Assembly (NCBI RefSeq): GCF_030709675.1
Contig: NZ_JAUZQD010000031.1
Span: 1 to 50,657 of the forward strand
DNA from: Symbioplanes lichenis
Lineage (GTDB): Bacteria > Actinomycetota > Actinomycetes > Mycobacteriales > Micromonosporaceae
Reading direction: 5' to 3'
DNA length: 50,657 bases
The translations under genes and the position numbers were made by a program. The notes beneath the pieces are model-generated. The model was not told the origin of the DNA. It worked only from the letters and a program-made list of their open reading frames with translations, and searched no databases. Of the stretch, positions 26,019-34,678 are shown one piece after another (the stretch's first letter is position 1; every line of letters begins with the position of its first letter).

Positions 26019-28421
26019 ATGGGTGTGCGGAGCCTGACGCAGGGGGAGGCCGAGGAGCGGGGCGCCCTGCTGGCCGTGCAGCGGTACGACATCGAGGTGG
26101 ACCTCGGCGAGCTGCCGGACGGTCCCCGGGTGCGCACCACGTCCACGATCAGCTTCACGTGTGCCGAGCCCGGCGCCACGAGCTTCGTCGACGCGGCCGC
26201 GACCGTGCTGCGCGCGACGCTCAACGGGCGGGAGCTGGGCCCGGCCGCGGAGGGCCGGCTGGCGCTGCCGGACCTGGCCGCGAGCAATGTGCTGGTGGTC
26301 GAGTGCGAGCAGGAGAACACCCGCGACGGCGCCGGCGTGCATCGGGCGGTCGACCCGGCCGACGGCGAGGTCTACCTGTGGATGTCCTTCGAGCCCGACC
26401 AGGCCCGGTGGGTGTGGGCCTGCTTCGACCAGCCCGACCTCAAGGCGCCGCACGCGTTCACGGTCACCGCGCCGCCGGGCTGGACGGTGACCAGCAACAC
26501 CGGCGACGCCGTCGTCGAGGGCAACCGGTGGGTGTTCCCGGCCACCCCGCCGCTGTCCCCGTACAACACGGTCGTCAACGCCGGGCCGTTCCACCAGCTG
26601 CGGCGTACCGTCGACGGCTTTGACCTGGGTCTTTACTGCCGGCGTTCGCTCAAGGCCGTGCTCGAGCGGGACGCGGACAAGCTCTTCACCACGACCGCAC
26701 AGGGCCTGCGCTTCTTCGGCGAGCAGTTCGGCATGCCGTTCCCGCAGCGCCGCTACGACCAGGTGTTCGTGCCCGAGTTCGGCGGCGCGATGGAGAACTT
26801 CGGCTGCGTGACCTGGTCGGACTCGCTGCTGCCGCGGGCCGAGCCGACCCCGGCCGAGGACGCGCTGGTCGTCCGGGTGCTGCTGCACGAGATGGCGCAC
26901 ATGTGGTTCGGCAACATCGTGACGATGCGCTGGTGGGACGACCTCTGGCTGAACGAGGCGTTCGCCGAGTTCGCCTGCAAGTGGGCAGCGTCACGCGCCA
27001 CGGAGTACACCGACGCGTGGGCCCGGCACACCGTCGCCGAGAAGCTCGACGCCTACCTGGTCGACCAGGGGCCCGTGTCGCACCCGATCCACCAGCCGAT
27101 CGCCGATGTGGCCCAGGCCGCCTCGATCTTCGACGCGATCACCTATCCCAAGGGCGCCTCGGTGCTGCGCCAGCTGCAGGCCTATGTGGGGGAGGACGCG
27201 TTCCGGGCCGGCATGACCGCCTATTTCGCGCGCTTCGCCTGGGGCACCACGACACTGCAGGACCTGATCGACGCGCTGGCCACGGCGAGCGGCCGGGACC
27301 TGGACGCGTGGCGCGCCGGCTGGCTGGCCACGGCGGGCACCGACCGGTTCACCCTGGAGAGCGACGGCGACCAGCTCGTGCTCGTCGGGCGGGGTCCGGC
27401 CGGGCCGCCGCGCCCGCAGGTGCTCGCGATCGGCGCCTATGCCGATCAAGACCATTCCCTGGTACGCACGGAGCGCGCCCTGGTCGAGGTCAGCGCCGCC
27501 CGCACGCCCGTGGACCTGCCCGCCGCCGACTTCTATCTGGTCAACGACGAGGACCTGACCTTCGCGACCGTACGCCCGGCCGCCCCGCACGAGGCCGCGC
27601 GGCTGCCCACGCCGGACGCCCGCGCCGTCGCCGTCGCCTCGGTCTGGGACGCCCTGACCACCGGGGAGGCGACCGCCGCCGAGACCGCCGAGGCCCTGGT
27701 CGCGGTGCTCCGGGCGGAGACGGCGCCCACCGTGATCGAGCCCTGCCTGCGCCTGGCCGGCGACGTCGCCGAGCTGTGGACGCCGGAGGCCGACCGGCCC
27801 GCCGTCGCCGCCCTGGTCGCGGACGTCTGCGCGGAGCTGGCGCGGCAGCCGGCCCACCGGCGCAGTGCCGTCCGCGCACTGGCCCGCGTCACCACCGACC
27901 CGGCCGCCCTGGCCGAGCTGGCCGGCGACGACATCGACCTGCGCTGGCGGACCCTGCTCCGCGCCTCGGAGCTCGGTGCCGACACCGCCGCGGCGGTGGA
28001 CGAGCTGCTCACCCGCGACCCCGACCCGGACGCGACGTTCCAGGCGATGACGGTCCGGGCCGCGGCCCCGGACGAGGCCGCCAAGGCCGCGGCGTGGCAG
28101 GCCCTGAGCACCGGCGAGGTGTCCGCGGGCCAGTTCGCCCCGGTCTCGGCGGCCTTCTGGCGTCCGGGGCAGGAGGAGCTGCTGGCTCCCTACGCCGATC
28201 GCTACCTGGACCTGCTGCCCGGCCTGAGCAAGGGCGGCATGATCTTCGCGTCCTACTACGCCCGCGGGCTGTTCCCCAAGTTCGCCGTGGACGAGGCGTG
28301 GCTGGCGCGGGCCCGGGAGGCGGCCGAGCGGGGCGACCTGGTGCCGGTCGTCGCCACAACCGTGCTGGGCCAGTCCGACCTGGTCGGCCGCATGCTCCGC
28401 GCCCGCTCAGCGACCCGCTGA
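26019..28421 (+). CDS. pepN: aminopeptidase N (M1 family)
   Basis: Cytoplasmic zinc aminopeptidase of 800 residues. The N-terminal beta-domain covers ~1-190, with WVWACFDQPDLKAPHAFTV. The exopeptidase motif is GGAMENFG. The zinc site is H290-E291-x-x-H294 in LLHEMAHMWFGN, with E313 23 residues after the first His in WLNEAFAEF. The C-terminal ERAP1-like helical domain covers ~500-800. The sequence resembles the Streptomyces lividans PepN. The start is ATG 26019 with GGGGAGG 6 nt upstream; an earlier in-frame ATG at 25980 has no SD. It is convergent with the murG-like gene; a hairpin separates them. Confidence 0.95.
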   Translation: MGVRSLTQGEAEERGALLAVQRYDIEVDLGELPDGPRVRTTSTISFTCAEPGATSFVDAAATVLRATLNGRELGPAAEGRLALPDLAASNVLVVECEQENTRDGAGVHRAVDPADGEVYLWMSFEPDQARWVWACFDQPDLKAPHAFTVTAPPGWTVTSNTGDAVVEGNRWVFPATPPLSPYNTVVNAGPFHQLRRTVDGFDLGLYCRRSLKAVLERDADKLFTTTAQGLRFFGEQFGMPFPQRRYDQVFVPEFGGAMENFGCVTWSDSLLPRAEPTPAEDALVVRVLLHEMAHMWFGNIVTMRWWDDLWLNEAFAEFACKWAASRATEYTDAWARHTVAEKLDAYLVDQGPVSHPIHQPIADVAQAASIFDAITYPKGASVLRQLQAYVGEDAFRAGMTAYFARFAWGTTTLQDLIDALATASGRDLDAWRAGWLATAGTDRFTLESDGDQLVLVGRGPAGPPRPQVLAIGAYADQDHSLVRTERALVEVSAARTPVDLPAADFYLVNDEDLTFATVRPAAPHEAARLPTPDARAVAVASVWDALTTGEATAAETAEALVAVLRAETAPTVIEPCLRLAGDVAELWTPEADRPAVAALVADVCAELARQPAHRRSAVRALARVTTDPAALAELAGDDIDLRWRTLLRASELGADTAAAVDELLTRDPDPDATFQAMTVRAAAPDEAAKAAAWQALSTGEVSAGQFAPVSAAFWRPGQEELLAPYADRYLDLLPGLSKGGMIFASYYARGLFPKFAVDEAWLARAREAAERGDLVPVVATTVLGQSDLVGRMLRARSATR

Positions 28422-28431
28422 GCCGCCTTTC

Positions 28432-28461
28432 CCGGCCGGCTTGCGCTGCTTCACCGGCCGG
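28432..28461. terminator. bidirectional hairpin between pepN and the murG-like gene
   Basis: CCGGCCGG at 28432-28439 and again at 28454-28461 with a 14-nt loop. It starts 11 nt behind pepN and overlaps the stop codon of the reverse gene at 28451. Each arm is itself palindromic, so alternative folds are possible. Confidence 0.5.
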
Positions 28462-29620
28462 CTGAGATCGTCAGGATCTCGGTGACGACGCGGCCGGCGG
28501 CGTCGGGGCGGCCCTGGGCGGTGGCGGCCTGCGACATGGCGGCCCGGCGGTGCGGGTCGGCCAGCAGCTCACCGAGGGCGGCCCGCAGCCGCTCCGGCGT
28601 GGCCGTCTCCTTGTCCAGCATCACGGCGGCGCCGGTCTGGGCCAGGTGGCGGGCGGTGTGGCGCTGCTCGTCGCCGGCCGACACCGGATAGGGGATCAGC
28701 ACGGACGCCTTGCCGAGGGCGGTGAGCTCGGCCACGGTGCCGGCGCCGGCGCGGGCCACGACCACGGCCGCCGCGGCGAGCAGGTCGGGCAGCTCGTCGT
28801 GGATGAAGTCGACCACGCGGTAGCGGTGCGCCAGGTGGGCGGGCAGGCCCCGGGCGACCTCCTGCATCTCGGTGAGGCCGTGGCTGCCGCACTGGTGCAC
28901 GATCTGGCAGCGCTCGAGCAGCCCGGGCAGCGCGCCGGTCAGCATCCGGTTGATCTGCTGGGCGCCGAGCGCACCCCCGGTGACCAGCACGAGCGGCACC
29001 GACGGGTCGAGGCCGTAGGCGGCCAGGCCCTTCGCCGGGTCGCCGTTGAGCACGGCCGGGCGTACGGGATTGCCGGTGACGACCGCCCGGCTGCGCGCGC
29101 GGGCCGGCAGGTGCTCGAGCGAGGCCTCGTGGCTGAGCAGGACCCGGGTGGCCACCCGGGCCAGGATGCGGTTGGCCAGGCCGACGCTCAGCGTCTGCTC
29201 GTGCATCAGGTAGGGCACCCGGAACAGGGCCGCGGCCAGGCCGATCGGCACGGAGACGAAGCCGCCGGTGCTGAAGACCACGGCCGGCTTGGTGCGGGCC
29301 ACGGTGAAGGCGGCCTGCAGGATGCCCAGCGGGATGCGGAAGGCGTCGGCGATGTTGCGGCCGATGTCGCGCGGGCTCAGCGAGCGCCGCAGCTTGCCGG
29401 TGGTGACCGCCTTGAACGGGATGCCGTTGCGCTCGGCGATCGTGGCCTCGAGGCCGGTGGCGACGCCGACCCACAGCAGCTCGGGCGTGGTGCCGGTCTC
29501 GGCCAGCCGGGCCTGGAGGGTGTGGATCGTGGTCAGCGCGGGGTAGGTGTGGCCGCCGGTGCCACCGCCGGTGACGATCATGCGCAGGGCATGCAGGCGC
29601 TGGGTGCTGTAGAGGGACAT
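28451..29620 (-). CDS. MurG-like UDP-GlcNAc:lipid I N-acetylglucosaminyltransferase (accessory copy)
   Basis: Membrane-associated GT28 enzyme of 389 residues that in the canonical case adds GlcNAc to lipid I. Motifs: VTGGGTGGHTYPAL at the N-terminus, HEQTLSVGLANR (usually HEQN), VTGGALGAQQIN, VARAGAGTVAELTALGKAS and PYPVSAGDEQRHTAR. It is not in a division/cell-wall cluster but divergent from a vanHAX-type operon, so it is probably a second MurG. A role in handling lipid I that ends in D-Ala-D-Lac is inference. The start is ATG 29620 with GGAG about 8 nt upstream. A large dyad covers its presumed promoter. Confidence 0.85.
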   Translation of the reverse strand: MSLYSTQRLHALRMIVTGGGTGGHTYPALTTIHTLQARLAETGTTPELLWVGVATGLEATIAERNGIPFKAVTTGKLRRSLSPRDIGRNIADAFRIPLGILQAAFTVARTKPAVVFSTGGFVSVPIGLAAALFRVPYLMHEQTLSVGLANRILARVATRVLLSHEASLEHLPARARSRAVVTGNPVRPAVLNGDPAKGLAAYGLDPSVPLVLVTGGALGAQQINRMLTGALPGLLERCQIVHQCGSHGLTEMQEVARGLPAHLAHRYRVVDFIHDELPDLLAAAAVVVARAGAGTVAELTALGKASVLIPYPVSAGDEQRHTARHLAQTGAAVMLDKETATPERLRAALGELLADPHRRAAMSQAATAQGRPDAAGRVVTEILTISAGR

Positions 29621-29651
29621 GCGGAGCCACTCCGAGGATCGCGGTGCCGGT

Positions 29652-29703
29652 CGGGTCGAGGCAGTGTATCGACCGTCCCCGGACGGCCGCCTCCCTCGAC
29701 CCG
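29652..29703. promoter_or_regulatory. large dyad over the murG-like promoter in the van divergent region
   Basis: CGGGTCGAGG (29652-29661) and CCTCGACCCG (29694-29703) are perfect 10-bp arms. Between them are a reverse-strand -10-like TACACT and an inner hairpin CCGTCC-CC-GGACGG. The rest of the 277-bp gap between the divergent genes (29621-29897) holds weak forward -10 candidates (TAGAGT about 29835, TATACG about 29850) but no confident -35. Confidence 0.5.
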
Positions 29704-29897
29704 GCTCACCCACAGTGACTGATCGGTGTCGTTCCGCGCCGGGCGGCATACGGCGGCGCCAGGGCTCTTACCAGGAACAACGCGCGACCCGCCACCCTTC
29801 TCGGGGTAGCTCGACTCCCCAAGGCCCCGACAGCTAGAGTGAGCGCTCTGTATACGGTCGAGCGACCAGGAATCGACGAGGTGCGAGAGGAAGCGTG

Positions 29898-30065
29898 GTG
29901 ACCGGACCGGGGGGTGCGCTGGACGGCCGACGTTACTATGTCGGCTTCGTCGCGCACCGGGCGACCGGCGGCCGCATGATCGCGGTGGCCGGCGAGGTCA
30001 GCACCACGGCAGCTGTCCTGTTCCCCGGCGTGGGGCGATCGGTCGCCGGTGCCACAGCATCGTGA
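29898..30065 (+). CDS. possible 55-aa leader ORF of the van-like operon
   Basis: Opens with GTG after GAGAGGAAG and reads VTGPGGALDGRRYYVGFVAH, then an Ala/Gly/Val-rich end; the stop is TGA at 30063-30065. That stop overlaps an in-frame GTG (30062) of the following fusion gene, but the fusion's better SD points to 30125. No homology is recognised. It could be a translated leader or chance. Confidence 0.3.
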   Translation: MTGPGGALDGRRYYVGFVAHRATGGRMIAVAGEVSTTAAVLFPGVGRSVAGATAS

Positions 30066-30124
30066 GCGGGAGTCCGGCCGACGCTGACGGGGCGAGGGCC
30101 ACGCCGACACGGAAGGAACCGCAA

Positions 30125-32188
30125 GTGACGAAGCTCCGCATCGGCGTGCTCTACGGCGGTCAGCACCCCGGTCCCGACGTCTCCTACGACGCCGCGGTCG
30201 CCGTGCTCGCCCACCTCAACCGGGAGCGCTTCGATCCGGTGCCGGTGCGGATCTCCTCCGGCGGCCGCTGGCGGGTCGCCGCGCCCACCGAGAGCCCCGG
30301 CCAGCGGATCACCGCGCCCGCGGGCGTCGCCGCCCGGGGCCAGGGCACCAAGCCCAACGCGCCGGCCGCCCGCTCCGCCGCCCTGACCTCGGCCATGAAG
30401 GCCCTCGCCGGCGTCGACGTCGTCCTGCCCGTCCTGCACGGCACCCCCGACGAGGACAGCACCGTGCGCGGCCTGCTCGACCTGCTCGCCGTGCCCTACG
30501 TGGGCCGCGGCGTCGCGGGCGGCGTGATCGGCATGGACAAGGCCTTCACCCGCGCGGTGCTGCGGGCCGAGGGCATCAAGGTCGCCGACGCGGTCGTGCT
30601 GCGCAGCCCCGGCGAGACCGTCGGCGACAGCGACCGGGCCCGGCTCGGGCTGCCGCTGCTGGTCAAGCCGAGCTGCGGCAACCCGGGCGAGGGAGTCACC
30701 CGGGTCGACGACGCCGCCGCCCTGGACGCGGCGGTGGCCGAGGCGTTCCGCTTCGACGCGAAGGTGCTGGTCGAGCGGGCCGTCCCCGGGCAGGAGATCA
30801 GCATCTCGGTGCTCCAGCACCCGGACGGCCGGCTGGTCGCCTCGCCCCCGGTCCACCCGCTCGGCGACGCCGGCGACGGCCCGGTGGTGCCGCTGGACCC
30901 CGCGCTCTGCGCCGCCCTCGACGAGATCGCCATCCGCGCCTTCCGCATCCTCGGGTGCGCCGGGCTGGCCCGGATCAACTTCCTCGTCGACACCGCCGGG
31001 GGCCGCACCTCGGTCGTGCTCCACGAGGTCGACGCCCGCCCCGTGCTGGTGCCGGGCTCGCCCGACGCGGCCGCGTGGAACAGCGCCGGCCTGCCCTATG
31101 CCGCCCTGCTCGACGTCCTGATCGACACCGGGCTGGCCCGGCGCGGCAGCCTGCCCGTGCCGGCCGATGCCACCTTGCCCCGCTCGCACATGTCGCCCTC
31201 GTCGCTGTCGCCGGTGATCCGCCCCGAGACAGGCATCACCGTCTTCAGCTGCGCGCCGGACGAGGCCGTGCTCTTCCGCGAGATGGCGCCGCACCTCGGC
31301 GTGGTCACCACGATCACCGCGGAGCACGTCTCCGAGGCCAACGCGAGCCTGGCCGCCGGCAACCGGTGCGTCAGCGTGGGCCACAAGTCCAAGGTCACCA
31401 ACGCGACGCTGCTCGCGCTCAGCCGGGTCGGCGTGCGGTACATCTCCACCCGCAGCGTCGGCTTCGACCACATCGACATCACGTACGCGCAGAGCGTCGG
31501 CATCACCGTCGGCAACGTCTTCTACTCGCCGGACAGCGTCGCCGACTACACGATCATGCAGATGCTCATGCTCCTGCGGGACGCCAAGTCCACGATCCAC
31601 CGCACCGACGAGCACGACTACCGGCTGCACGAGGTGCGCGGCAAGGAGCTGCGCGACCTGACCGTCGGCGTCGTCGGCACCGGGCGCATCGGCACCGCGG
31701 TCATCGACCGGCTGCACGGCTTCGGCTGCCGGATCCTGGCCCGCGACAGCAGCCCGGCGACCGCCGCCTCGCAGATCCCGCTCGACATCCTGCTGCAGCA
31801 GAGCGACATCGTCACGCTGCACACGCCGCTGAACGCGAGCACCCATCACCTGCTCAACAGCCGCAACCTCGGGCAGGCGAAGAAGGGCGCGTTCATCGTC
31901 AACACCGGGCGCGGCGCCCTGATCGACACCGCCGCCCTCGTCTCGGCATTGGACAACGGCAAGCTGGGCGGTGCGGCGCTCGATGTGATCGAGGGCGAGG
32001 CGGGTATCTTCTACGCCGACTGCCGGGACCGGCCCGTCGAGAACAAGCTGCTCCTGCGGCTGCAGGAGATGCCGAACGTGCTGATCAGCCCGCACACGGC
32101 CTATTACACGGACCGGGCCCTGAGCGACACCGTGGAAAACTCCATCATCAACTGTCTGAGTTTCGAAAGCGAGAATCGGCGTGGCTAA
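30125..32188 (+). CDS. vanH: pseudo-D-Ala-D-Ala-ligase domain fused to VanH D-lactate dehydrogenase
   Basis: A single 687-residue frame. Residues ~1-345 have the ATP-grasp ligase fold (KLRIGVLYGG, VLPVLHGTPDEDS, PYVGRGVAGG, LLVKPS), but key sites are changed against the VanA encoded next door: SEEH becomes HPGP (catalytic Glu is G16), the SSFGV loop is PGEGV (187-191), the metal Asp is N285, the metal Asn is D303, and the omega-loop is missing. A Pro/Ser linker follows (~346-372). Residues ~373-687 are a complete VanH: SPDSVADYT, VGVVGTGRIGTA, R443, E623 and H657 as catalytic triad, and CRDRPVENK. GTG 30125 has GGAAGGAA 7 nt upstream. Met356 (ATG 31190) would give a normal-size VanH but has no SD. 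The stop overlaps vanA by 8 bp. The dehydrogenase would make D-lactate; the role of the first domain is unknown. Confidence 0.92.
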   Translation: MTKLRIGVLYGGQHPGPDVSYDAAVAVLAHLNRERFDPVPVRISSGGRWRVAAPTESPGQRITAPAGVAARGQGTKPNAPAARSAALTSAMKALAGVDVVLPVLHGTPDEDSTVRGLLDLLAVPYVGRGVAGGVIGMDKAFTRAVLRAEGIKVADAVVLRSPGETVGDSDRARLGLPLLVKPSCGNPGEGVTRVDDAAALDAAVAEAFRFDAKVLVERAVPGQEISISVLQHPDGRLVASPPVHPLGDAGDGPVVPLDPALCAALDEIAIRAFRILGCAGLARINFLVDTAGGRTSVVLHEVDARPVLVPGSPDAAAWNSAGLPYAALLDVLIDTGLARRGSLPVPADATLPRSHMSPSSLSPVIRPETGITVFSCAPDEAVLFREMAPHLGVVTTITAEHVSEANASLAAGNRCVSVGHKSKVTNATLLALSRVGVRYISTRSVGFDHIDITYAQSVGITVGNVFYSPDSVADYTIMQMLMLLRDAKSTIHRTDEHDYRLHEVRGKELRDLTVGVVGTGRIGTAVIDRLHGFGCRILARDSSPATAASQIPLDILLQQSDIVTLHTPLNASTHHLLNSRNLGQAKKGAFIVNTGRGALIDTAALVSALDNGKLGGAALDVIEGEAGIFYADCRDRPVENKLLLRLQEMPNVLISPHTAYYTDRALSDTVENSIINCLSFESENRRG

Positions 32189-33221
32189 GCTGAAAATCGG
32201 AATCCTGTTCGGCGGCATCTCGGAAGAGCACCCGGTCTCGATCAAGTCCGCGTCGGAAGTCGCCAAGCACCTCGACCTCGAGAAGTACGAGCCGTTCTGG
32301 ATCGGCATCACCCGCGACGGCGCCTGGAAGCTCTGCGACGGCCCGAGCGCCGAGTGGGAGCAGGGCACCCTGCGCACGGCCGTGCTGTCCCCCGACCGTG
32401 GCGTGCACGGCCTGCTCGTGCTCGGCGCGAACGGCGTCGAGACGATCAAGCTCGACGTGGTCCTGCCGGTGCTGCACGGCAAGGGCGGCGAGGACGGCGC
32501 CATGCAGGGCCTGCTCGAGCTCTCCGGCATCCCGTACGTGGGCTGCGACGTCCAGAGCTCCGCGGTGTGCATGGACAAGGCCCTCGCCTACTCCGTCGTG
32601 CAGAGCGCGGGCATCGCCACGCCCGGCTTCTGGATCGTCTCGCCGGCCGACAAGTTCGACGACGAGCAGCTGACCTACCCGGTCTTCGTCAAGCCGGCCC
32701 GCTCGGGCTCGTCCTTCGGCGTCACCAAGGTCACCAGCCAGGAGGAGCTGCAGGCCGCGCTCGACGTCGCCGCCGAGTTCGACTCCAAGGTGCTCATCGA
32801 GCAGGCCGTGATCGCCCGCGAGATCGGCTGCTCGGTCATGGGCAACGACGGCGAGCTCTTCGTCGGCGAGCTGGACCGGGTCGCGCTCACCCACGGCTTC
32901 TTCCGGATCCACCAGGAGGACGCCCCGGAGCAGGGCTCCGAGAACTCGTCCTTCATCGTCCCCGCCGACATCACCGCCGAGGAGCGCGAGCTCGTCCGGG
33001 AGACGGCCAAGACCATCTACCGGGCCCTGGGCTGCCGCGGCCTCGCGCGCGTGGACACGTTCCTCACCGACGACGGCAAGGTCGTCCTCAACGAGGTCAA
33101 CACGCTGCCCGGCCTCACCTCCTACAGCCGCTACCCGCGCATGATGGCGGCCGCCGGCCTCTCGCTCGGCGACGTCATCGACCGCACGGTGTCGCTGGCG
33201 CTGACGGGCAAGATGCAGTGA
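32181..33221 (+). CDS. vanA: D-alanine-D-lactate ligase, VanA type
   Basis: ATP-grasp ligase of 346 residues that joins D-Ala to D-lactate for glycopeptide-insensitive peptidoglycan precursors. All family sites are intact: GGISEEHPVS, LPVLHGKGGEDGAMQG, VKPARSGSSFGVTKV, ARVDTFLTDDG and NEVNTLPGLTSYSRYP. The omega-loop block GFFRIHQE, followed by GSEN, carries the His that marks D-Lac selectivity in VanA-type enzymes. The start is GTG 32181 inside the end of the vanH fusion gene; its SD is weak, implying coupling. The stop overlaps the vanX start (GTGA). Confidence 0.95.
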   Translation: MAKLKIGILFGGISEEHPVSIKSASEVAKHLDLEKYEPFWIGITRDGAWKLCDGPSAEWEQGTLRTAVLSPDRGVHGLLVLGANGVETIKLDVVLPVLHGKGGEDGAMQGLLELSGIPYVGCDVQSSAVCMDKALAYSVVQSAGIATPGFWIVSPADKFDDEQLTYPVFVKPARSGSSFGVTKVTSQEELQAALDVAAEFDSKVLIEQAVIAREIGCSVMGNDGELFVGELDRVALTHGFFRIHQEDAPEQGSENSSFIVPADITAEERELVRETAKTIYRALGCRGLARVDTFLTDDGKVVLNEVNTLPGLTSYSRYPRMMAAAGLSLGDVIDRTVSLALTGKMQ

Positions 33222-33850
33222 CGTCGTTGCCCGAGGGCTCTCTCCCTGACGGCTTCGCCTACGTCGACGAGCTGGTCCCCGGCGTCCGCTGGGACGCCAA
33301 GTACGCCACCTGGGACAGCTTCGTCGGCAAGCCGGTCGACGGCTATCTGGTGAACCGGATCGTCGCCACGCGCGAGTTCTGCGCGGCCCTCACGGTCGCG
33401 CGGGACAAGGCCGAGGCCCTCGGCTTCGGCCTGCTGCTCTGGGACGCCTACCGCCCGCAACGCGCTGTGGACCACTTCATGCGCTGGGCGGAGGAGCCGG
33501 AGGACGGCCGCAAGAAGGAGCGGCACTACCCGAACATCACGCGCCCCGAGATGTTCGAGCAGGGCTACGTGGCCACCAAGTCAGGGCACAGCCGCGGCAG
33601 CACGGTCGACCTGACGCTTTTCGACCTGGCCACCGGCGAGCTCACGCCGATGGGCGGCGACCACGACGTCATGGACCCGATCTCGCACCACGGGGCCGAG
33701 GGCGTGCCGCAGGTCGAGGCCAGGAACCGCGAGCACCTGCGGTCGATCATGGAGGACGCCGGGTTCGTGTTCTACGCCTGCGAGTGGTGGCACTACACCC
33801 TGGCGAACGAGCCCTACCCGGACACGTACTTCGACTTCCCCGTCGCCTGA
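33218..33850 (+). CDS. vanX: D-Ala-D-Ala dipeptidase VanX
   Basis: Cytoplasmic zinc dipeptidase of 210 residues that removes D-Ala-D-Ala so that only D-Ala-D-Lac enters precursors. Zinc ligands and the catalytic base are in place: H124 and D131 in SGHSRGSTVDLTLF, and E189 and H192 in CEWWHY, with the spacings of enterococcal VanX (H116, D123, E181, H184). The N-terminal DAKYATWDSFVGKPVDGY and LLLWDAYRPQRAVDHF are also diagnostic. GTG start at 33218, overlapping the vanA stop by 4 bp. It completes the vanHAX set. Confidence 0.96.
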   Translation: MTSLPEGSLPDGFAYVDELVPGVRWDAKYATWDSFVGKPVDGYLVNRIVATREFCAALTVARDKAEALGFGLLLWDAYRPQRAVDHFMRWAEEPEDGRKKERHYPNITRPEMFEQGYVATKSGHSRGSTVDLTLFDLATGELTPMGGDHDVMDPISHHGAEGVPQVEARNREHLRSIMEDAGFVFYACEWWHYTLANEPYPDTYFDFPVA

Positions 33851-33856
33851 GGGCTC

Positions 33857-34678
33857 GTGCAGCGGGAGCCGGCCATCGAGCTCGGCCGGGTCGAGGACCC
33901 GGCCGGGCCGGGGCGGCTCCCGGTGCGCACCCTCGTCGTGGTGGCCGTGGCGGGGGTGCTGGTGGCGGTGCTCGTGCCGCTCACCCGCCGGGGCGCGCCC
34001 GCGGCGGCGCCCGAGGCCCGGGCGGCCGTCGTCCTGCGGTCCGCGGCCACGGCTGCGGAACGTGAGCAGTCCGGCGGGCCCCAGCACCGGACGACGCGGC
34101 TGATGACCGTCGACGTCGTCGAATATCCGGACGGCCGGCTGGTGCCCGAACGCACCTGGACCGTCACCGAGCAGTGGGTGCCCGCCGACCCGTACACGGA
34201 ATGGCGTCTGCGCTCCTATGACCTGGCCGCGCCGACGCTGGTCAGTGATCTGCACGGCCGCTGCGGCTCCTACTACGCGTCGCCCGGCGAGGACCCGTGC
34301 GCGGCACCCGGTGACTGGCGGGCGCCCACCGCACGCTTCCTCGGCACGCTGCCGCACGAGCCGGTCGCGATGCTGGCCCGGCTGCGGAAAGCCGGCTCGG
34401 ACCCGTGGGAGAACGGCACGGCGGCCCTCGAGAGCGGCGCCCTGCCCGCCGGGCTGATCGCTGTGGTCTACCGGGCCCTGGCCGAGCTGCCCGGGGTGCT
34501 CGTGGAGGCCCGCGCCGGCCGCCTCTTCGTCTATCGCGAGTCGGGCGGCGCCCGCTTCGGCGTCCTGCTCGACGAGCGCACCCTGACGCTGACCGGGCAC
34601 GAGCGGTGGCGGGCCGGCACGCTGATCGACAGCGCCGAGACGGCCATAATCATCGACCATGAAGGACTTCGCCGCTGA
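33857..34678 (+). CDS. membrane-anchored protein of unknown function in the van operon
   Basis: Protein of 273 residues beginning 6 nt after the vanX stop. A basic/acidic N-terminus (1-24) precedes one transmembrane helix (~25-43, TLVVVAVAGVLVAVLVPL); the remaining ~220 residues would be outside the membrane. Visible pieces include RTWTVTEQWVPADPYTEWRL, a cysteine pair in RCGSYYASPGEDPC, and VYRALAELPGVLVEARAG near the end. The layout recalls actinobacterial CU044_5270-type proteins, which also lack a known function. A 20-bp overlap with the next gene suggests the operon continues. A link to glycopeptide sensing or the cell wall is only contextual. Confidence 0.7.
   Translation: MQREPAIELGRVEDPAGPGRLPVRTLVVVAVAGVLVAVLVPLTRRGAPAAAPEARAAVVLRSAATAAEREQSGGPQHRTTRLMTVDVVEYPDGRLVPERTWTVTEQWVPADPYTEWRLRSYDLAAPTLVSDLHGRCGSYYASPGEDPCAAPGDWRAPTARFLGTLPHEPVAMLARLRKAGSDPWENGTAALESGALPAGLIAVVYRALAELPGVLVEARAGRLFVYRESGGARFGVLLDERTLTLTGHERWRAGTLIDSAETAIIIDHEGLRR

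Noticed and set aside
30062..30124. Upstream GTG start for the ligase-VanH fusion
   Set aside because: It overlaps the stop of a small ORF but has no SD, and the extra 21 residues look non-conserved; GTG 30125 has GGAAGGAA at good spacing. Kept only as an alternative.
31190..32188. Separate vanH starting at the internal ATG 31190
   Set aside because: No SD before it and no stop between the ligase-like part and VanH; internal initiation cannot be excluded without experiment.
30125..33850. vanRS two-component genes for the van cluster
   Set aside because: No receiver or histidine-kinase frame is present between 28 and 36 kb; the only kinase in the window is KdpD.
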